This document shows positions 6,738 to 15,414 of a DNA stretch of 64,000 nucleotides, one piece after another. A program made the position numbers and the translations under genes. The notes under the pieces were generated by a model. That model was not told where the DNA came from. It searched no databases and worked only from the letters and a program-made list of their open reading frames with translations. Each line of letters starts with the position of its first letter. The first letter of the stretch is position 1. This DNA comes from Clostridia bacterium (lineage in GTDB: Bacteria; Bacillota; Clostridia; Christensenellales; Aristaeellaceae). Where the stretch lies: assembly GCA_017429695.1 (NCBI GenBank), contig JAFROK010000060.1, positions 1 to 64,000 on the forward strand, in the 5' to 3' direction.

Positions 6738-7553
6738 TTATTCATTTCCCGCTTCGGTGCATAATGCGTTCAGAGCGGGCAGTATCCGGATTTCCTTGAG
6801 CGTCAGTTCGAGCTCGTAATATTCCTTCAGGTGGTCGATTCCTTCGCGGATGTGGTCCGTGATCATGGCAGTCATGCTGTCGCCGGAAACGGATGTTTCC
6901 ACGCCGTGCAGCGGGCAGGCCAGCACCAGGATCCGCCCGTCGGGATGCACCGTGGGCAGGACGTGAATGCCTTCAAAGTCCCCGCCGATATTCTTCCGCA
7001 GCGTCAGCTCCAGCCGGTCCGGGCCATAATGCCAGCAACCTTCCAGGGTATCGTCGCTGCCTTCTTTCTGGACGAGCTCCGCCAGGATGCATGGCCGGTC
7101 CGCGTCCATCCGGCTGCGCAGCAGGCGCATATTGCGGATCAGCTCTTCCCGGGTGGCCACTTTTCCGTTCATGACCTTGCGGAAGAACTCATGCCGGCAT
7201 TCCTGCAGCATATCGGCCTGCGTAAAGCGGTCGTTGGAAAAATCGGCATGCAGCCGGTTCAGCAGGATGTTCAGTTCATTGAGATAACGCAGCACTTCCT
7301 GCTTGTTGCGCCCGGCCTGGAAAATGGAAACTGCCGGCCAGTTTTCCTGCAGGTAAGCCAGGATCTTCTCTTCCTCCTCCGGAGAAACAGCGATGGCGAT
7401 CCCGTCTGCGTGATGTTTTGCAAGACTGTCGATTGTTCCTTCCAGATCATGGCGGATGTGCGGGTATTTAAAGCCCGTTCTTTCCCAGTTTTCCACCGAG
7501 TTGAAAGCGTCCAGCACTTCGTCCTGATCCGTAATCAGCAACAGTTTATACAT
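6738..7553 (-). CDS. Receiver-like regulatory protein without a recognisable output domain
   Basis: A 271-residue soluble protein. The N-terminal 110 residues start MYKLLLITDQDEVLDAFNSV and resemble the receiver half of YesN-type response regulators, but the phosphoacceptor region is degenerate. The middle (CRHEFFRKVMNGKVATREEL near 118) resembles the linker found before AraC-type DNA-binding domains, yet the AraC helix-turn-helix is absent: the protein ends in a helical segment, LKEYYELELTLKEIRILPAL. It is the first gene of the minus-strand SPFH operon and has a near-consensus promoter. A ligand- or partner-binding regulatory role is inference. Confidence 0.6.
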   Translation of the reverse strand: MYKLLLITDQDEVLDAFNSVENWERTGFKYPHIRHDLEGTIDSLAKHHADGIAIAVSPEEEEKILAYLQENWPAVSIFQAGRNKQEVLRYLNELNILLNRLHADFSNDRFTQADMLQECRHEFFRKVMNGKVATREELIRNMRLLRSRMDADRPCILAELVQKEGSDDTLEGCWHYGPDRLELTLRKNIGGDFEGIHVLPTVHPDGRILVLACPLHGVETSVSGDSMTAMITDHIREGIDHLKEYYELELTLKEIRILPALNALCTEAGNE

Positions 7554-7596
7554 CCCACAACCTCCAGCAAAGGAAAATACAGGATTAGCAACCGAT

Positions 7597-7625
7597 ATTA
7601 TACAGCGCGGGCCCCGTTATTGCAA
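7597..7625 (-). promoter_or_regulatory. Promoter of the receiver-like/SPFH operon
   Basis: On the minus strand TTGCAA (7620-7625) and a perfect TATAAT (7597-7602) have a 17-bp spacer, 44 bp ahead of the start codon. Confidence 0.75.
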
Positions 7626-7782
7626 ACATTTTTCGGCCGGATTGGCCGTAATCCGGTATTTTTCCTGCATTCTGCGTACATACAGCGGATTAATCCATGA
7701 AAAATATGCGGTTTTTGTGGGTTTTTCAGCCCGGATATGGTATAATGAGGGGTAAATGTTGATTCCCGAGGTGTTGGTCAGG

Positions 7783-9030
7783 ATGCGAATTACCATGCTC
7801 TCCGTCGGTTCCACCGGCGATGTCCGGCCCTATGTGCTGCTCGGACAGGAGCTTCAGGCCCGCGGTCACCGGGTCACCATCTCCGCCTTTCCCCGGTTTG
7901 AGGGAATGGTGACGGATGCCGGCCTGGCGTTTTACCCGATCCGCGGCAGCGCCGAATCCATGATGGCTTCCATTATGGAACCGGACACCAGTGCATTCAC
8001 CTATCTTCCACGCCTCTGGAAAGGTGTGAAGGATGCCGCGCCGCAGATGCTGAAGGACATGACGGACAGCTGCAAAGACGCGGACGCCATGGTATGCAAC
8101 TTCTTCGGATCCGTGTTCTATTCCATTTCCGAAAAATACAATATTCCCTGCATTCAGACCCATCTTTTCCCCATGGACCCGACGGGCGAGGTTCCGATCT
8201 CCTCGGTCCGGAACCAACATCTGGGATCCCTGATCAACAAGGGCACCTATAAAGTCGGATACTATACCATCGGTACCCTGGAAAAGCATATCCTGGGTGC
8301 CTGGCGGCAGGAAAACGGACTGACCGAAAGAAAGCCCGCCACTTGGCCGGTTTACCGGGTTGGCGAACATGAAATCCCGGTTATCTGCGCCATCAGCCCG
8401 TCGTTCTTTCCCCGCCCGGCCGACTGGGACCCCCGGATCCATATGAGCGGTTTCTGGTTTGATGAAACGCCGAATGATTACCAGCCATCCCCGGACCTCA
8501 GGGAGTTCCTGGAAAACGGAAAAAAGCCGATCTACATCGGCTTCGGCTCCATGAACACCGGCGATATGGACAAGCTTCTTTTCATCTGCCTCCGCAGCGT
8601 CCACGCGGCCGGCCTGCGCGCTGTTTTCAGCACCGGCTGGGGCGACCGGACGCAGCTGAAATCCACCAATACCGTCTTCTTCCTGGGCGACGTGCCCCAT
8701 GACTGGCTGTTTCCCCGGGTCAGCGCCGTGGTGCATCACGGCGGCGCCGGTACGACGGCAGCCGGCCTCCGCTATGGCCGGCCGAGCCTGATCATTCCCT
8801 TTGCCGGGGACCAGGCGTTCTGGGCCCACCAGGTATACCGTTCCGGCAGCGGTCCAAAGCCGATTCCCCGGGATTCGCTGTCCATCAAAAAAATGACCCG
8901 CGCCCTGCTGGATCTTACGGAAAACACCGGATATGCCGAATCCGCGCAGCACGTCAGCAAAGGCATGGCGGAGGAACACGGCGTCCGGTCCGCCGCCGAC
9001 TGGATTGAAAAGGAGGTCACCCGATGGTGA
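7783..9030 (+). CDS. UGT-type glycosyltransferase (GT1/GT28-like)
   Basis: A 415-residue nucleotide-sugar glycosyltransferase like sterol, macrolide or flavonol glucosyltransferases. The N-terminus MRITMLSVGSTGDVRPYVLL is the family hallmark, and the C-terminal nucleotide-sugar site is VVHHGGAGTTAAGLRYGRPS near residue 320 with the downstream PFAGDQAFWA. The ATG at 7783 is preferred over an upstream in-frame ATG at 7756 because the family signature begins there and GAGGTG precedes it. A TATAAT at 7741-7746 would place transcription start just downstream. The acceptor is unknown. Its 3' end overlaps the convergent permease gene by 14 bp. Confidence 0.85.
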   Translation: MRITMLSVGSTGDVRPYVLLGQELQARGHRVTISAFPRFEGMVTDAGLAFYPIRGSAESMMASIMEPDTSAFTYLPRLWKGVKDAAPQMLKDMTDSCKDADAMVCNFFGSVFYSISEKYNIPCIQTHLFPMDPTGEVPISSVRNQHLGSLINKGTYKVGYYTIGTLEKHILGAWRQENGLTERKPATWPVYRVGEHEIPVICAISPSFFPRPADWDPRIHMSGFWFDETPNDYQPSPDLREFLENGKKPIYIGFGSMNTGDMDKLLFICLRSVHAAGLRAVFSTGWGDRTQLKSTNTVFFLGDVPHDWLFPRVSAVVHHGGAGTTAAGLRYGRPSLIIPFAGDQAFWAHQVYRSGSGPKPIPRDSLSIKKMTRALLDLTENTGYAESAQHVSKGMAEEHGVRSAADWIEKEVTRW

Positions 9031-9040
9031 TCTCCTTTTT
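9008..9040. terminator. Bidirectional terminator inside two overlapping convergent genes
   Basis: A 14-bp stem (9008-9021 with 9026-9039, one G-T pair) and a four-base loop are followed by a T run on the plus strand and by CTCCTTTTC on the minus strand. It encodes the last codons of both the glycosyltransferase and the permease while able to stop transcription of both. Confidence 0.75.
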
Positions 9041-9799
9041 CTTGTGCATTTCCATAAGGCGCATAACCAGGGCCGGAATGCCGGTCAGCAACAGCACCAG
9101 CAGCACCATGATCAGCGCATAGGCAAACAGTTCCGCATAATTCAGGCTGTCCAGCTGGTTGTGGATTGCTGTTCCCAGGGAGTCCGCAGTCTGCACCAGG
9201 TATTCCGCCGTAACAACCACCTTCAGGCCCATGCCGCAGGCATTCACAAAAGCCTGCCGGATATACCCGCTGATCAGCGGCAGGTAGACCCGGAGGATAA
9301 TACGCGGTGTAGTCCGGCTGTCCAGCCGGTATACGTCCGTCAGGCTGGTGTCGATCCGGACGCAGCCTTCGTATGCGGCTTCGCTGATCAGCGGAACCAG
9401 TACCAGGCATCCGGTCAGCACCGGCATCCATTCCTTGGAAAACCGGGTCACCATCAGCATAATAATGCCCAGAAGGATCACCGGGATGGACCGGAACAGC
9501 GACTGAAGGGGGCGCAGCAATGCATGCAGGTACGGAACCAGTCCCTCCGCCATGCCCAGCGTGATTCCGATTACAGCGGAAAGCGCAACGGATTTCACCA
9601 CATGCAAAAGAGTGACGCCGATCCGGGTATATGTTTTCTCCCGCCCCAGCATCTCCCACAGGGTGCGCAGCAGTTCGTCCACGGAAGGAATCAGCGCTTT
9701 GCTGCCCTGCAAGGCATGGCCCGCCTGGAGCAGTGCCAGGATCAGGCCGATGCCCAGCAGGGCGGCGATCCGGTTTCCGGTCCGCTTATTCCGCGCCAT
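9017..9799 (-). CDS. ABC transporter permease (SsuC/TauC/NitT type)
   Basis: A 260-residue permease of the nitrate/sulfonate/taurine or thiamine-precursor importer class, with about six membrane segments. The BPD-type coupling region is around EAAYEGCVRIDTSLTDVYRL near residue 145. The ATG at 9799 lies inside the end of the binding-protein gene (14-bp overlap), so translation is coupled. No ATP-binding subunit follows; the next gene is convergent. The substrate is not indicated by sequence. The ATPase must be encoded elsewhere or shared. Confidence 0.82.
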   Translation of the reverse strand: MARNKRTGNRIAALLGIGLILALLQAGHALQGSKALIPSVDELLRTLWEMLGREKTYTRIGVTLLHVVKSVALSAVIGITLGMAEGLVPYLHALLRPLQSLFRSIPVILLGIIMLMVTRFSKEWMPVLTGCLVLVPLISEAAYEGCVRIDTSLTDVYRLDSRTTPRIILRVYLPLISGYIRQAFVNACGMGLKVVVTAEYLVQTADSLGTAIHNQLDSLNYAELFAYALIMVLLVLLLTGIPALVMRLMEMHKKKEITIG

Positions 9800-10700
9800 A
9801 GTAGAAATCATCCGCCGGCAGTTCGCCGCCGAACTGGCTCAGGTCAATATTGGCTGTGAATTCAACCATTTCCTTCGCTTCCAGGGCAGGCACATATTTG
9901 ATGCTGCATCCGGGAATCGCCGCCACAGCCACCTTTTCATTGGGCAGGATTTCCAGCGCGACAGCCGCTTTGGCCACCGCTTCAACATCTGTTATCGTTG
10001 CATCGGCAGCGGTTTTGACAGACTCCAGGTAAGCCTTCACGCCTTCGGGGTCCGCTTCCAGCGTCTCCGCCTTCACAAACAGGCCCGCCTGGGCATATCC
10101 GTCACGGCCGAGAATGCGCGTCAGTTCGTCTTTAATCGGGCAGGACTGAACCGTATCAAACTTCATTTTGGCTGCGGTCACCGCCGGTTCAGCCGTCAGC
10201 ACGATCGCTTCCGGATCCGACACCAGCAGCTGCTGGGTCTGGGCCGCGCCAGCCAGGTATTCCACGGTTTCCGGAACGACGCCTTCCTGCTCCAGGACAT
10301 ACAGGGCGATCGACGCGTTGATGGTATTCTCACCGAAAAGCGTAACCTTCGCGCCGTTGATGTCTGAAAGCTGGAAGTTTTCCTTCTGGGACGCAAACAC
10401 CAGGTTGCCCCAGGTAATCACCGCTGCCAGTTTGTAGGTGGACTTCCCGGCTTTAAACAGCTTGGCGCCGGCATTGATCGGCGCGATAATGAAGTCAGAA
10501 TTCGCGCTGGCAAACGCCGCCGCAATCGTATCCGCTGCGATAAAGGTATAGTTTTCCGGGTTTTCCTGGGCCAGCCCGGCCACCGCGATCGCCGGAGCGC
10601 CACTGGGCGCGGTCAGCGTAAAGCTGCCTTCCCCGGCTGCCATGCTCACCATACCAAACACCATCATCAGACCCAATACAAAAGCAATCATCTTTTTCAT
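9786..10700 (-). CDS. ABC transporter substrate-binding protein
   Basis: A 304-residue exported binding protein with the signal peptide MKKMIAFVLGLMMVFGMVSM followed by AAGEG. The mature part fits the NMT1/THI5-SsuA fold: APSGAPAIAVAGLAQ near residue 33, a DFIIAPINAGAKLFKAG strand near 68, then the second lobe with GAKVTLFGENTINASIALYVL. No lipobox cysteine is seen, which is unusual for a Gram-positive binding protein. It lies 97 bp after the TM1266-type gene, across a heptamer repeat array. Ligand unknown. Confidence 0.8.
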   Translation of the reverse strand: MKKMIAFVLGLMMVFGMVSMAAGEGSFTLTAPSGAPAIAVAGLAQENPENYTFIAADTIAAAFASANSDFIIAPINAGAKLFKAGKSTYKLAAVITWGNLVFASQKENFQLSDINGAKVTLFGENTINASIALYVLEQEGVVPETVEYLAGAAQTQQLLVSDPEAIVLTAEPAVTAAKMKFDTVQSCPIKDELTRILGRDGYAQAGLFVKAETLEADPEGVKAYLESVKTAADATITDVEAVAKAAVALEILPNEKVAVAAIPGCSIKYVPALEAKEMVEFTANIDLSQFGGELPADDFYYGAE

Positions 10701-10737
10701 TGAAATATCTCTCCTTTTTCTCTTTCAAACTAATACG

Positions 10738-10797
10738 TGACACCTGATACCTGAAACCTTATTCTCCTGACATCTGAAACCTGATACCTGACACCTG
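10738..10797 (+). repeat. Tandem heptamer array (CTGAYAC type)
   Basis: About seven degenerate copies of the heptamer CTGAYAC/CTGAAAC occupy most of the 97-bp gap between the TM1266-type gene and the binding-protein gene. The array is written on the plus strand although both flanking genes are minus-strand. Confidence 0.75.
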
Positions 10798-11046
10798 TCA
10801 CCCCCGCGGTGCCAGCGCGCTTTTGACGATAATCCCGGGCACGTTGCCGAGTTTCCCCGTCATGGCTCCGATCCGGTTGTTATCGCCTTCCACGATCACG
10901 CCGATGACCGCGGAGTGTTCCGTCTGGCTCGGCACGCCGATCCGTCCCCGGATGATCTCCCCGTAACAGGAAAGAATCCGGTTCACTTCCGCGGCCGATT
11001 CCATTTTCTGAACGACAATTCCGATAAATCCAAGCCTTGTCTCCAT
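10798..11046 (-). CDS. TM1266-type iron-only hydrogenase system putative regulator
   Basis: An 82-residue single-domain protein of the TM1266 family. It has an ACT/ferredoxin-like fold start RLGFIGIVVQKMESAAEVN, the family core ILSCYGEIIRGRIGVPSQTEHSAVIGVIVEG, and a GKLGNVPGIIVKSALA end. Family members usually accompany [FeFe]-hydrogenase maturation genes, but none is present here, so its target is elsewhere or it now serves the neighbouring transporter. It is the first gene upstream of the binding protein and permease. Confidence 0.82.
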   Translation of the reverse strand: METRLGFIGIVVQKMESAAEVNRILSCYGEIIRGRIGVPSQTEHSAVIGVIVEGDNNRIGAMTGKLGNVPGIIVKSALAPRG

Positions 11047-11075
11047 ACAAATACTCCGTTTGCATCATCTGTTAT

Positions 11076-11110
11076 AAAAAACACGACACAGGCAAAAACC
11101 TATGTCGTGT
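11076..11110 (-). terminator. Intrinsic terminator of the S41 protease transcript
   Basis: On the minus strand an imperfect stem (11103-11110 with 11081-11088, extended inward) is followed by six T residues. It lies about 155 bp after the protease stop and 30 bp before the TM1266-type start. Confidence 0.75.
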
Positions 11111-11266
11111 TCAAAAAGCAACGCATATAATCTTCCCCCTTCCCATCTTGCGCCTCGATTTCTCTCAGCGCTCAATCAGGTGTTCCTGTTCCCTGCCTCT
11201 GCCTCGTCGCTTCCGCGGCTTAGTGTCGGCTTTCGGGAACAGGATGATTGTATCACTTTTTTCCGG

Positions 11267-12538
11267 TTACTTCAACTTCTCCTGGATAACCTCCAGCGCC
11301 TTGATCAGCTGGACGTCGTTTTCCAGGTCCGCAAACTCGTACATACCGTTGTCGCCTTCCGGAATCGAACATTCCACATCCGGCTTGATGCCCACCTTAT
11401 GCACGGCGTTTCCGTTGGGGGTGTAGTAGGACGCGATGGTCATTTGGAAACCGGCGCCGTTCTTGCCGATTTCATTCACAGCCTGGATAATGCCCTTGCC
11501 GAAACTCTGGGTGCCGACAACGGTCGCTTCCGCGCGGTCCTGCAGTGCACCGGCCAGGATTTCGGAACTGCTGGCACTGTTTTCATTCATCATCACAACC
11601 AGCTTGACGTCCACTTTGCCGTTCCGGGTCAGGTATTCGGTATGGTCTTCCTTCCCGTTCTTGTATACCAGGTAGCACAGCTCCCCGCGGTCCAGGAACA
11701 GGTCGGCGATATACCGGGCCTGTTCGACCCATCCGCCGGGGTTGTCCCGCAGGTCCATAATAATGCCTTTGGCGCCATCTTCGATCAGTTTGTTCAGATC
11801 TTTCTCGAATTCCTTTTCCGCTTCGCCGGCAAACTGGTACAGGGCAATGTAGCCGACATCATCCGTCAGCATCTTGCTTTCAACCTGGTTCACGCTGATC
11901 ATTTTCCGGGTGATGGTAAATGTGATTTCCTCGCCGTTCCGCAGGAAGGTCACGTCCACATCTGTATCAGGCAGGCCGCGCATAATATCCACCGCGTCGG
12001 AAAGGTTGTTTGCGTTCACATACAGATCCTCCCCGACCCGGTACAGGATATCGCCGCGCTGGACGCCCACCATCTCAGCCGGACTGCCCTTGAACACGCG
12101 GGAAATCGTGCAGATCTGGGTCTGGTAGTTCGCGCTGATCAGCACACCGATGCCGGTGTAGTTGCCCTCGTCATCCTCCCACATTTCCTGCCATTCTTCA
12201 GGATTGTAGTAGTAAGTATACGGATCGCCAAGGGCGCTCATCAGGCCTTTCGCGGCGCCTTCGATCATCTTGGCGCGGTCTGTGTCCTCATAGTACGCTT
12301 CTTCCGCGATATCAATCAGGTCCGCCAGTTCGGAGAACTGCTCCAGCCTTTCGTAATCTTCCCGGGTAATCGTCACCGTGTCGGAATCATTGGTGCCGAA
12401 AATGGCCGGGTTCTGGGTCTCCTCCTGCGCTTCCCTGCGGAACATGCTTTCCATCTGATTCATGTTCAGCATCGCGCAGCCCGACAGCATGCACAGGGCA
12501 CACAGCAGGGATACAACCAGCAGGATTCTTTTCTTCAT
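11267..12538 (-). CDS. S41-family C-terminal processing protease, lipoprotein
   Basis: A 423-residue CtpA/CtpB-type serine protease. The N-terminus MKKRILLVVSLLCALCMLSG ends in a lipobox (LSGC), so it is probably membrane-tethered outside the cell. A PDZ domain lies near residues 130-200 (GIGVLISANYQTQICTISRV and GSPAEMVGVQRGDILYRVG). The catalytic domain has LRDNPGG near 265, the nucleophile region NENSASSSEIL near 318 and the lysine motif QSFGKGIIQ near 345, so the Ser/Lys dyad is intact. The PucR-type gene lies 33 bp upstream. Confidence 0.9.
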   Translation of the reverse strand: MKKRILLVVSLLCALCMLSGCAMLNMNQMESMFRREAQEETQNPAIFGTNDSDTVTITREDYERLEQFSELADLIDIAEEAYYEDTDRAKMIEGAAKGLMSALGDPYTYYYNPEEWQEMWEDDEGNYTGIGVLISANYQTQICTISRVFKGSPAEMVGVQRGDILYRVGEDLYVNANNLSDAVDIMRGLPDTDVDVTFLRNGEEITFTITRKMISVNQVESKMLTDDVGYIALYQFAGEAEKEFEKDLNKLIEDGAKGIIMDLRDNPGGWVEQARYIADLFLDRGELCYLVYKNGKEDHTEYLTRNGKVDVKLVVMMNENSASSSEILAGALQDRAEATVVGTQSFGKGIIQAVNEIGKNGAGFQMTIASYYTPNGNAVHKVGIKPDVECSIPEGDNGMYEFADLENDVQLIKALEVIQEKLK

Positions 12539-12571
12539 TGTTCCAAACCTCTCTTTTCCTGGAATGATCTC

Positions 12572-13540
12572 TCAATTATCACGGTTTTCTTCCGGTATGC
12601 AGCTGATCATCTGAAAAACCGCCGCATCCCGGAAGCACCGCAGGTCAAATCCGGTTTCCTTGCGGATTTTGTCCAGCCGGTAAATCAGCGTGTTCCGGTG
12701 GATAAACAGCTGGCGGGCCGTGGTAGAAAGATTCAGGTCGTTCCGGAAAAATGCCCGGACCGTTTCCATCATTTCGGAATTCAGCTGTTTACCGGTTTCC
12801 TCAGAAAGCAGTTCTTTCCGCAGCTGGGCCCGCGTTTCGGCAGGAATTGCGCTGATCAGCCGTTCCATGGCCTGCCGGTTGTAGGCAAACACCCGGCCTT
12901 CCGGCTGAAACACCCGGCCCATGGCAATCGCCTGCCGGGCCTGGCGAAGGCTTTCTTTCATCCCGGCAAGTTCCTGAACCGGTGCTCCGATTCCGGCCTG
13001 GATCTGGATGCCGGTTTCGGTTTCCACCGTTTCGATGACCGCGGCGGCAAATTCGGCCGTTTCCTCTTCAGTATGGCCTTCCGCCTGCCGGATCAGGACA
13101 ATATCGCCTGTTTCGGTTTCCGTCACCGCGTCTCCGCGTTCCACAGGCGCCAGGTCGTCCCAAAGCGCCCGGGTAAAGGGTTTTTCCTGTCCCGGCATAG
13201 TTTCAAACAGGATGACGCACCGGCGGATTCCGTCCCGGATTCCGCCCGCCGCGCCTGGGACGCGGATTTCTCCTTTCAGCACGTCGCGCCAGGGGTCATT
13301 CTTCCGGCCGGAATTTGCCGGTTCCCGGCCTCGGGCTTCCAGCGCCTGAACCAGTGCTTCCCCGGCTTCCCCGGCTTCGCAGCAGAGCACCCGGTTTCCG
13401 GAGCGGATGTAGATCGTTCCTTCAAACCGGACAATGTCTGCCTGCTCAAAGCCCGCCGCTGCTTCCCGGGGAATATCTTCCATCCGCGCCAGGTTCATCT
13501 TCGCTGCTGCAGCATCCATCGCGGCGTCCCCTTTCAGCAT
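12572..13540 (-). CDS. PucR/CdaR-type transcriptional regulator
   Basis: A 322-residue regulator with the PucR C-terminal helix-turn-helix: FFRNDLNLSTTARQLFIHRN followed by TLIYRLDKIRKETGFDLRCF near residues 265-310, the standard signature. The middle (residues about 100-200) resembles the GGDEF-like CdaR domain, without an intact GGDEF motif. The N-terminus has no recognisable sensor domain. It precedes the S41 protease gene with a 33-bp gap. Its targets are unknown; the divergent GH2 gene 165 bp away is one candidate. Confidence 0.82.
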   Translation of the reverse strand: MLKGDAAMDAAAAKMNLARMEDIPREAAAGFEQADIVRFEGTIYIRSGNRVLCCEAGEAGEALVQALEARGREPANSGRKNDPWRDVLKGEIRVPGAAGGIRDGIRRCVILFETMPGQEKPFTRALWDDLAPVERGDAVTETETGDIVLIRQAEGHTEEETAEFAAAVIETVETETGIQIQAGIGAPVQELAGMKESLRQARQAIAMGRVFQPEGRVFAYNRQAMERLISAIPAETRAQLRKELLSEETGKQLNSEMMETVRAFFRNDLNLSTTARQLFIHRNTLIYRLDKIRKETGFDLRCFRDAAVFQMISCIPEENRDN

Positions 13541-13705
13541 TCTTCTCCGGCTGCTTTGCGCATGTCCTCATCCGAGTTATCATATCACAAAGCATAACAT
13601 ATGGAAAGTTTTTTCTGTCCAAACCAAAGCTTTCTTTCTTCCAGCGCATATGATAAAATGAGAAGGTAATGAACCGACAGATCCATACCGCTCGGAGGAT
13701 TTTTC

Positions 13706-15391
13706 ATGCAGAAACTGTTTACGCCCGCCGGGGAATTCCTGCGCGGTGTTCCCTGGAACACTTACCCGCGGCCGCAGATGATCCGGAAGGACTGGCTGTG
13801 CCTGAACGGAGAATGGGATTTTACGTCGGGTGGAACCAAGGCAAAGATCCGTGTTCCATTCTGTCCTGAGAGCCTGCTGTCCGGCCTGGACCTGAAGATG
13901 GAATACGGACGGGAAATGATCTATTCCCGGCACTTCATCCTGCCGGAAGAATGGCAGAAAATGCAGATCCTGCTCCACTTCGGTGCGGTCAGCCGGAAAG
14001 CGGTCGTCCGCGTGAACGGAACGGAAGCGGTTTCCCATGAAGAAAGCTATTTCCCCTTCTGTGCGAATATCACGGACCTGGTCCGTCCCGGCGAAAATGA
14101 AATTTCTGTCACCGCCGTCAACGATCTGTCCCACCGTCATCTTTGGGGCAAACAGAAGGAAAAGCGTGGCGGCATGTGGTACACCCCTGTATCCGGAATC
14201 TGGCAGACCGTCTGGATGGAACCGGTCCCCCGGGAATATATCTGTTCCCTGGCGATCCGTACCGGTCCGAATTTCGCAGACATCACGGTCGAAGGCACTG
14301 GTGACGGAATCGTCCGGATGGACGGCGTAGAGTACCGCCTGGCCGGTGGACATGCCCGGATCGAGGTCAATAATCCGGTTTTATGGTGTCCGGAAAACCC
14401 GCACCTGTACCGGTTCTCGGTAAGTGCCGGAGAAGACCATGTTGAATCCTATTTTGCTCTGCGGACACTCTCCGTTGAACAGGCCGGCGGAAAACCGCGG
14501 CTGTGCCTGAACGGGAAGCCGTACTTCTTCCACGGCCTGCTGGACCAGGGATACTGGAGCGACGGCCTCTATACGCCCGCGTCACCGGACTGTTATAAAG
14601 AAGACATTCTGGCCATGAAAGCCCTCGGCTTCAATATGCTGCGAAAGCATATCAAGATCGAGCCGGAACAGTTTTACTATGACTGTGACCGGCTCGGCAT
14701 GGTTGTTTTCCAGGACATGATGAACTGCGGGGAATACCGTTTTCTCCGTGACACGATCCTTCCGGGAGCCGGATTCCAGTCCCGGAAGGATTCCCGGCTC
14801 AACCGGGACCCGGCTGCCCGGAAGAACTTCCTGAACGCAATGGAGGCTACCGTCCGGCTGCTCCGGAACCATCCCTGTGTCTGCCTCTGGACCATCTTCA
14901 ACGAGGGATGGGGCCAGTTCTGTGCAGACGACGCATACCGCAGGCTGAAAGCGCTGGATGATACCCGTTTCATCGACAGCACCTCCGGCTGGTTTGCCCA
15001 GGAAGAGAGCGACGTTGAAAGCCTGCATATCTATTTCCGGAAACTGCAGACCGGCAGGCAGGACCGCCCTCAGTTCCTGTCGGAATTCGGCGGTTGGTCC
15101 CTGAAGTTTCCGGAACACAGTTACAACCTGGATCAAACTTACGGATACAAAAAATACACAGACCGGGAAACCTTTGTCCGCGACCTGAAAGCCCTGTACC
15201 TGGAGCAGGTGCTCCCCCTGATCCCGCAGGGGCTCTGTGCCGCCGTTTATACGCAGGTTTCAGATGTGGAAGATGAGACCAACGGCCTCCTGACCTTTGA
15301 TCGGAAAGCCGCCAAAGTCACACCTGAAGAGTTCCGCAGCATATCCGAAAAGCTGTTCCGGGCGTTTCCATCCGGAACGTCCGATCCATGA
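13706..15391 (+). CDS. Glycoside hydrolase family 2 (beta-galactosidase/glucuronidase type)
   Basis: A 561-residue cytoplasmic GH2 enzyme without a signal peptide. Domains in order: jelly-roll sugar-binding (ENGEWDF-type region, here LNGEWDFTSGG near 30), immunoglobulin-like, then a TIM barrel. The general acid/base is Glu400 in FNEGWGQF and the nucleophile Glu460 in LSEFGGWS. RKHIKIEPEQFYYDCDRLGM is the usual loop before the barrel centre. GGAGGA at 13695-13700 fixes the start. The MFS gene begins 23 bp downstream, so uptake and hydrolysis of a beta-glycoside are probably coupled. Exact specificity cannot be read. Confidence 0.9.
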   Translation: MQKLFTPAGEFLRGVPWNTYPRPQMIRKDWLCLNGEWDFTSGGTKAKIRVPFCPESLLSGLDLKMEYGREMIYSRHFILPEEWQKMQILLHFGAVSRKAVVRVNGTEAVSHEESYFPFCANITDLVRPGENEISVTAVNDLSHRHLWGKQKEKRGGMWYTPVSGIWQTVWMEPVPREYICSLAIRTGPNFADITVEGTGDGIVRMDGVEYRLAGGHARIEVNNPVLWCPENPHLYRFSVSAGEDHVESYFALRTLSVEQAGGKPRLCLNGKPYFFHGLLDQGYWSDGLYTPASPDCYKEDILAMKALGFNMLRKHIKIEPEQFYYDCDRLGMVVFQDMMNCGEYRFLRDTILPGAGFQSRKDSRLNRDPAARKNFLNAMEATVRLLRNHPCVCLWTIFNEGWGQFCADDAYRRLKALDDTRFIDSTSGWFAQEESDVESLHIYFRKLQTGRQDRPQFLSEFGGWSLKFPEHSYNLDQTYGYKKYTDRETFVRDLKALYLEQVLPLIPQGLCAAVYTQVSDVEDETNGLLTFDRKAAKVTPEEFRSISEKLFRAFPSGTSDP

Positions 15392-15414
15392 CCCAAAGAA
15401 TGCGAGGAGACTGC

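Noticed and set aside
11102..13597. 831-codon plus-strand open frame opposite the S41 protease and PucR-type genes
   Set aside because: It is a mirror frame of two well-supported genes; its translation is His/Phe/Arg-rich with no recognisable domain and no ribosome site.
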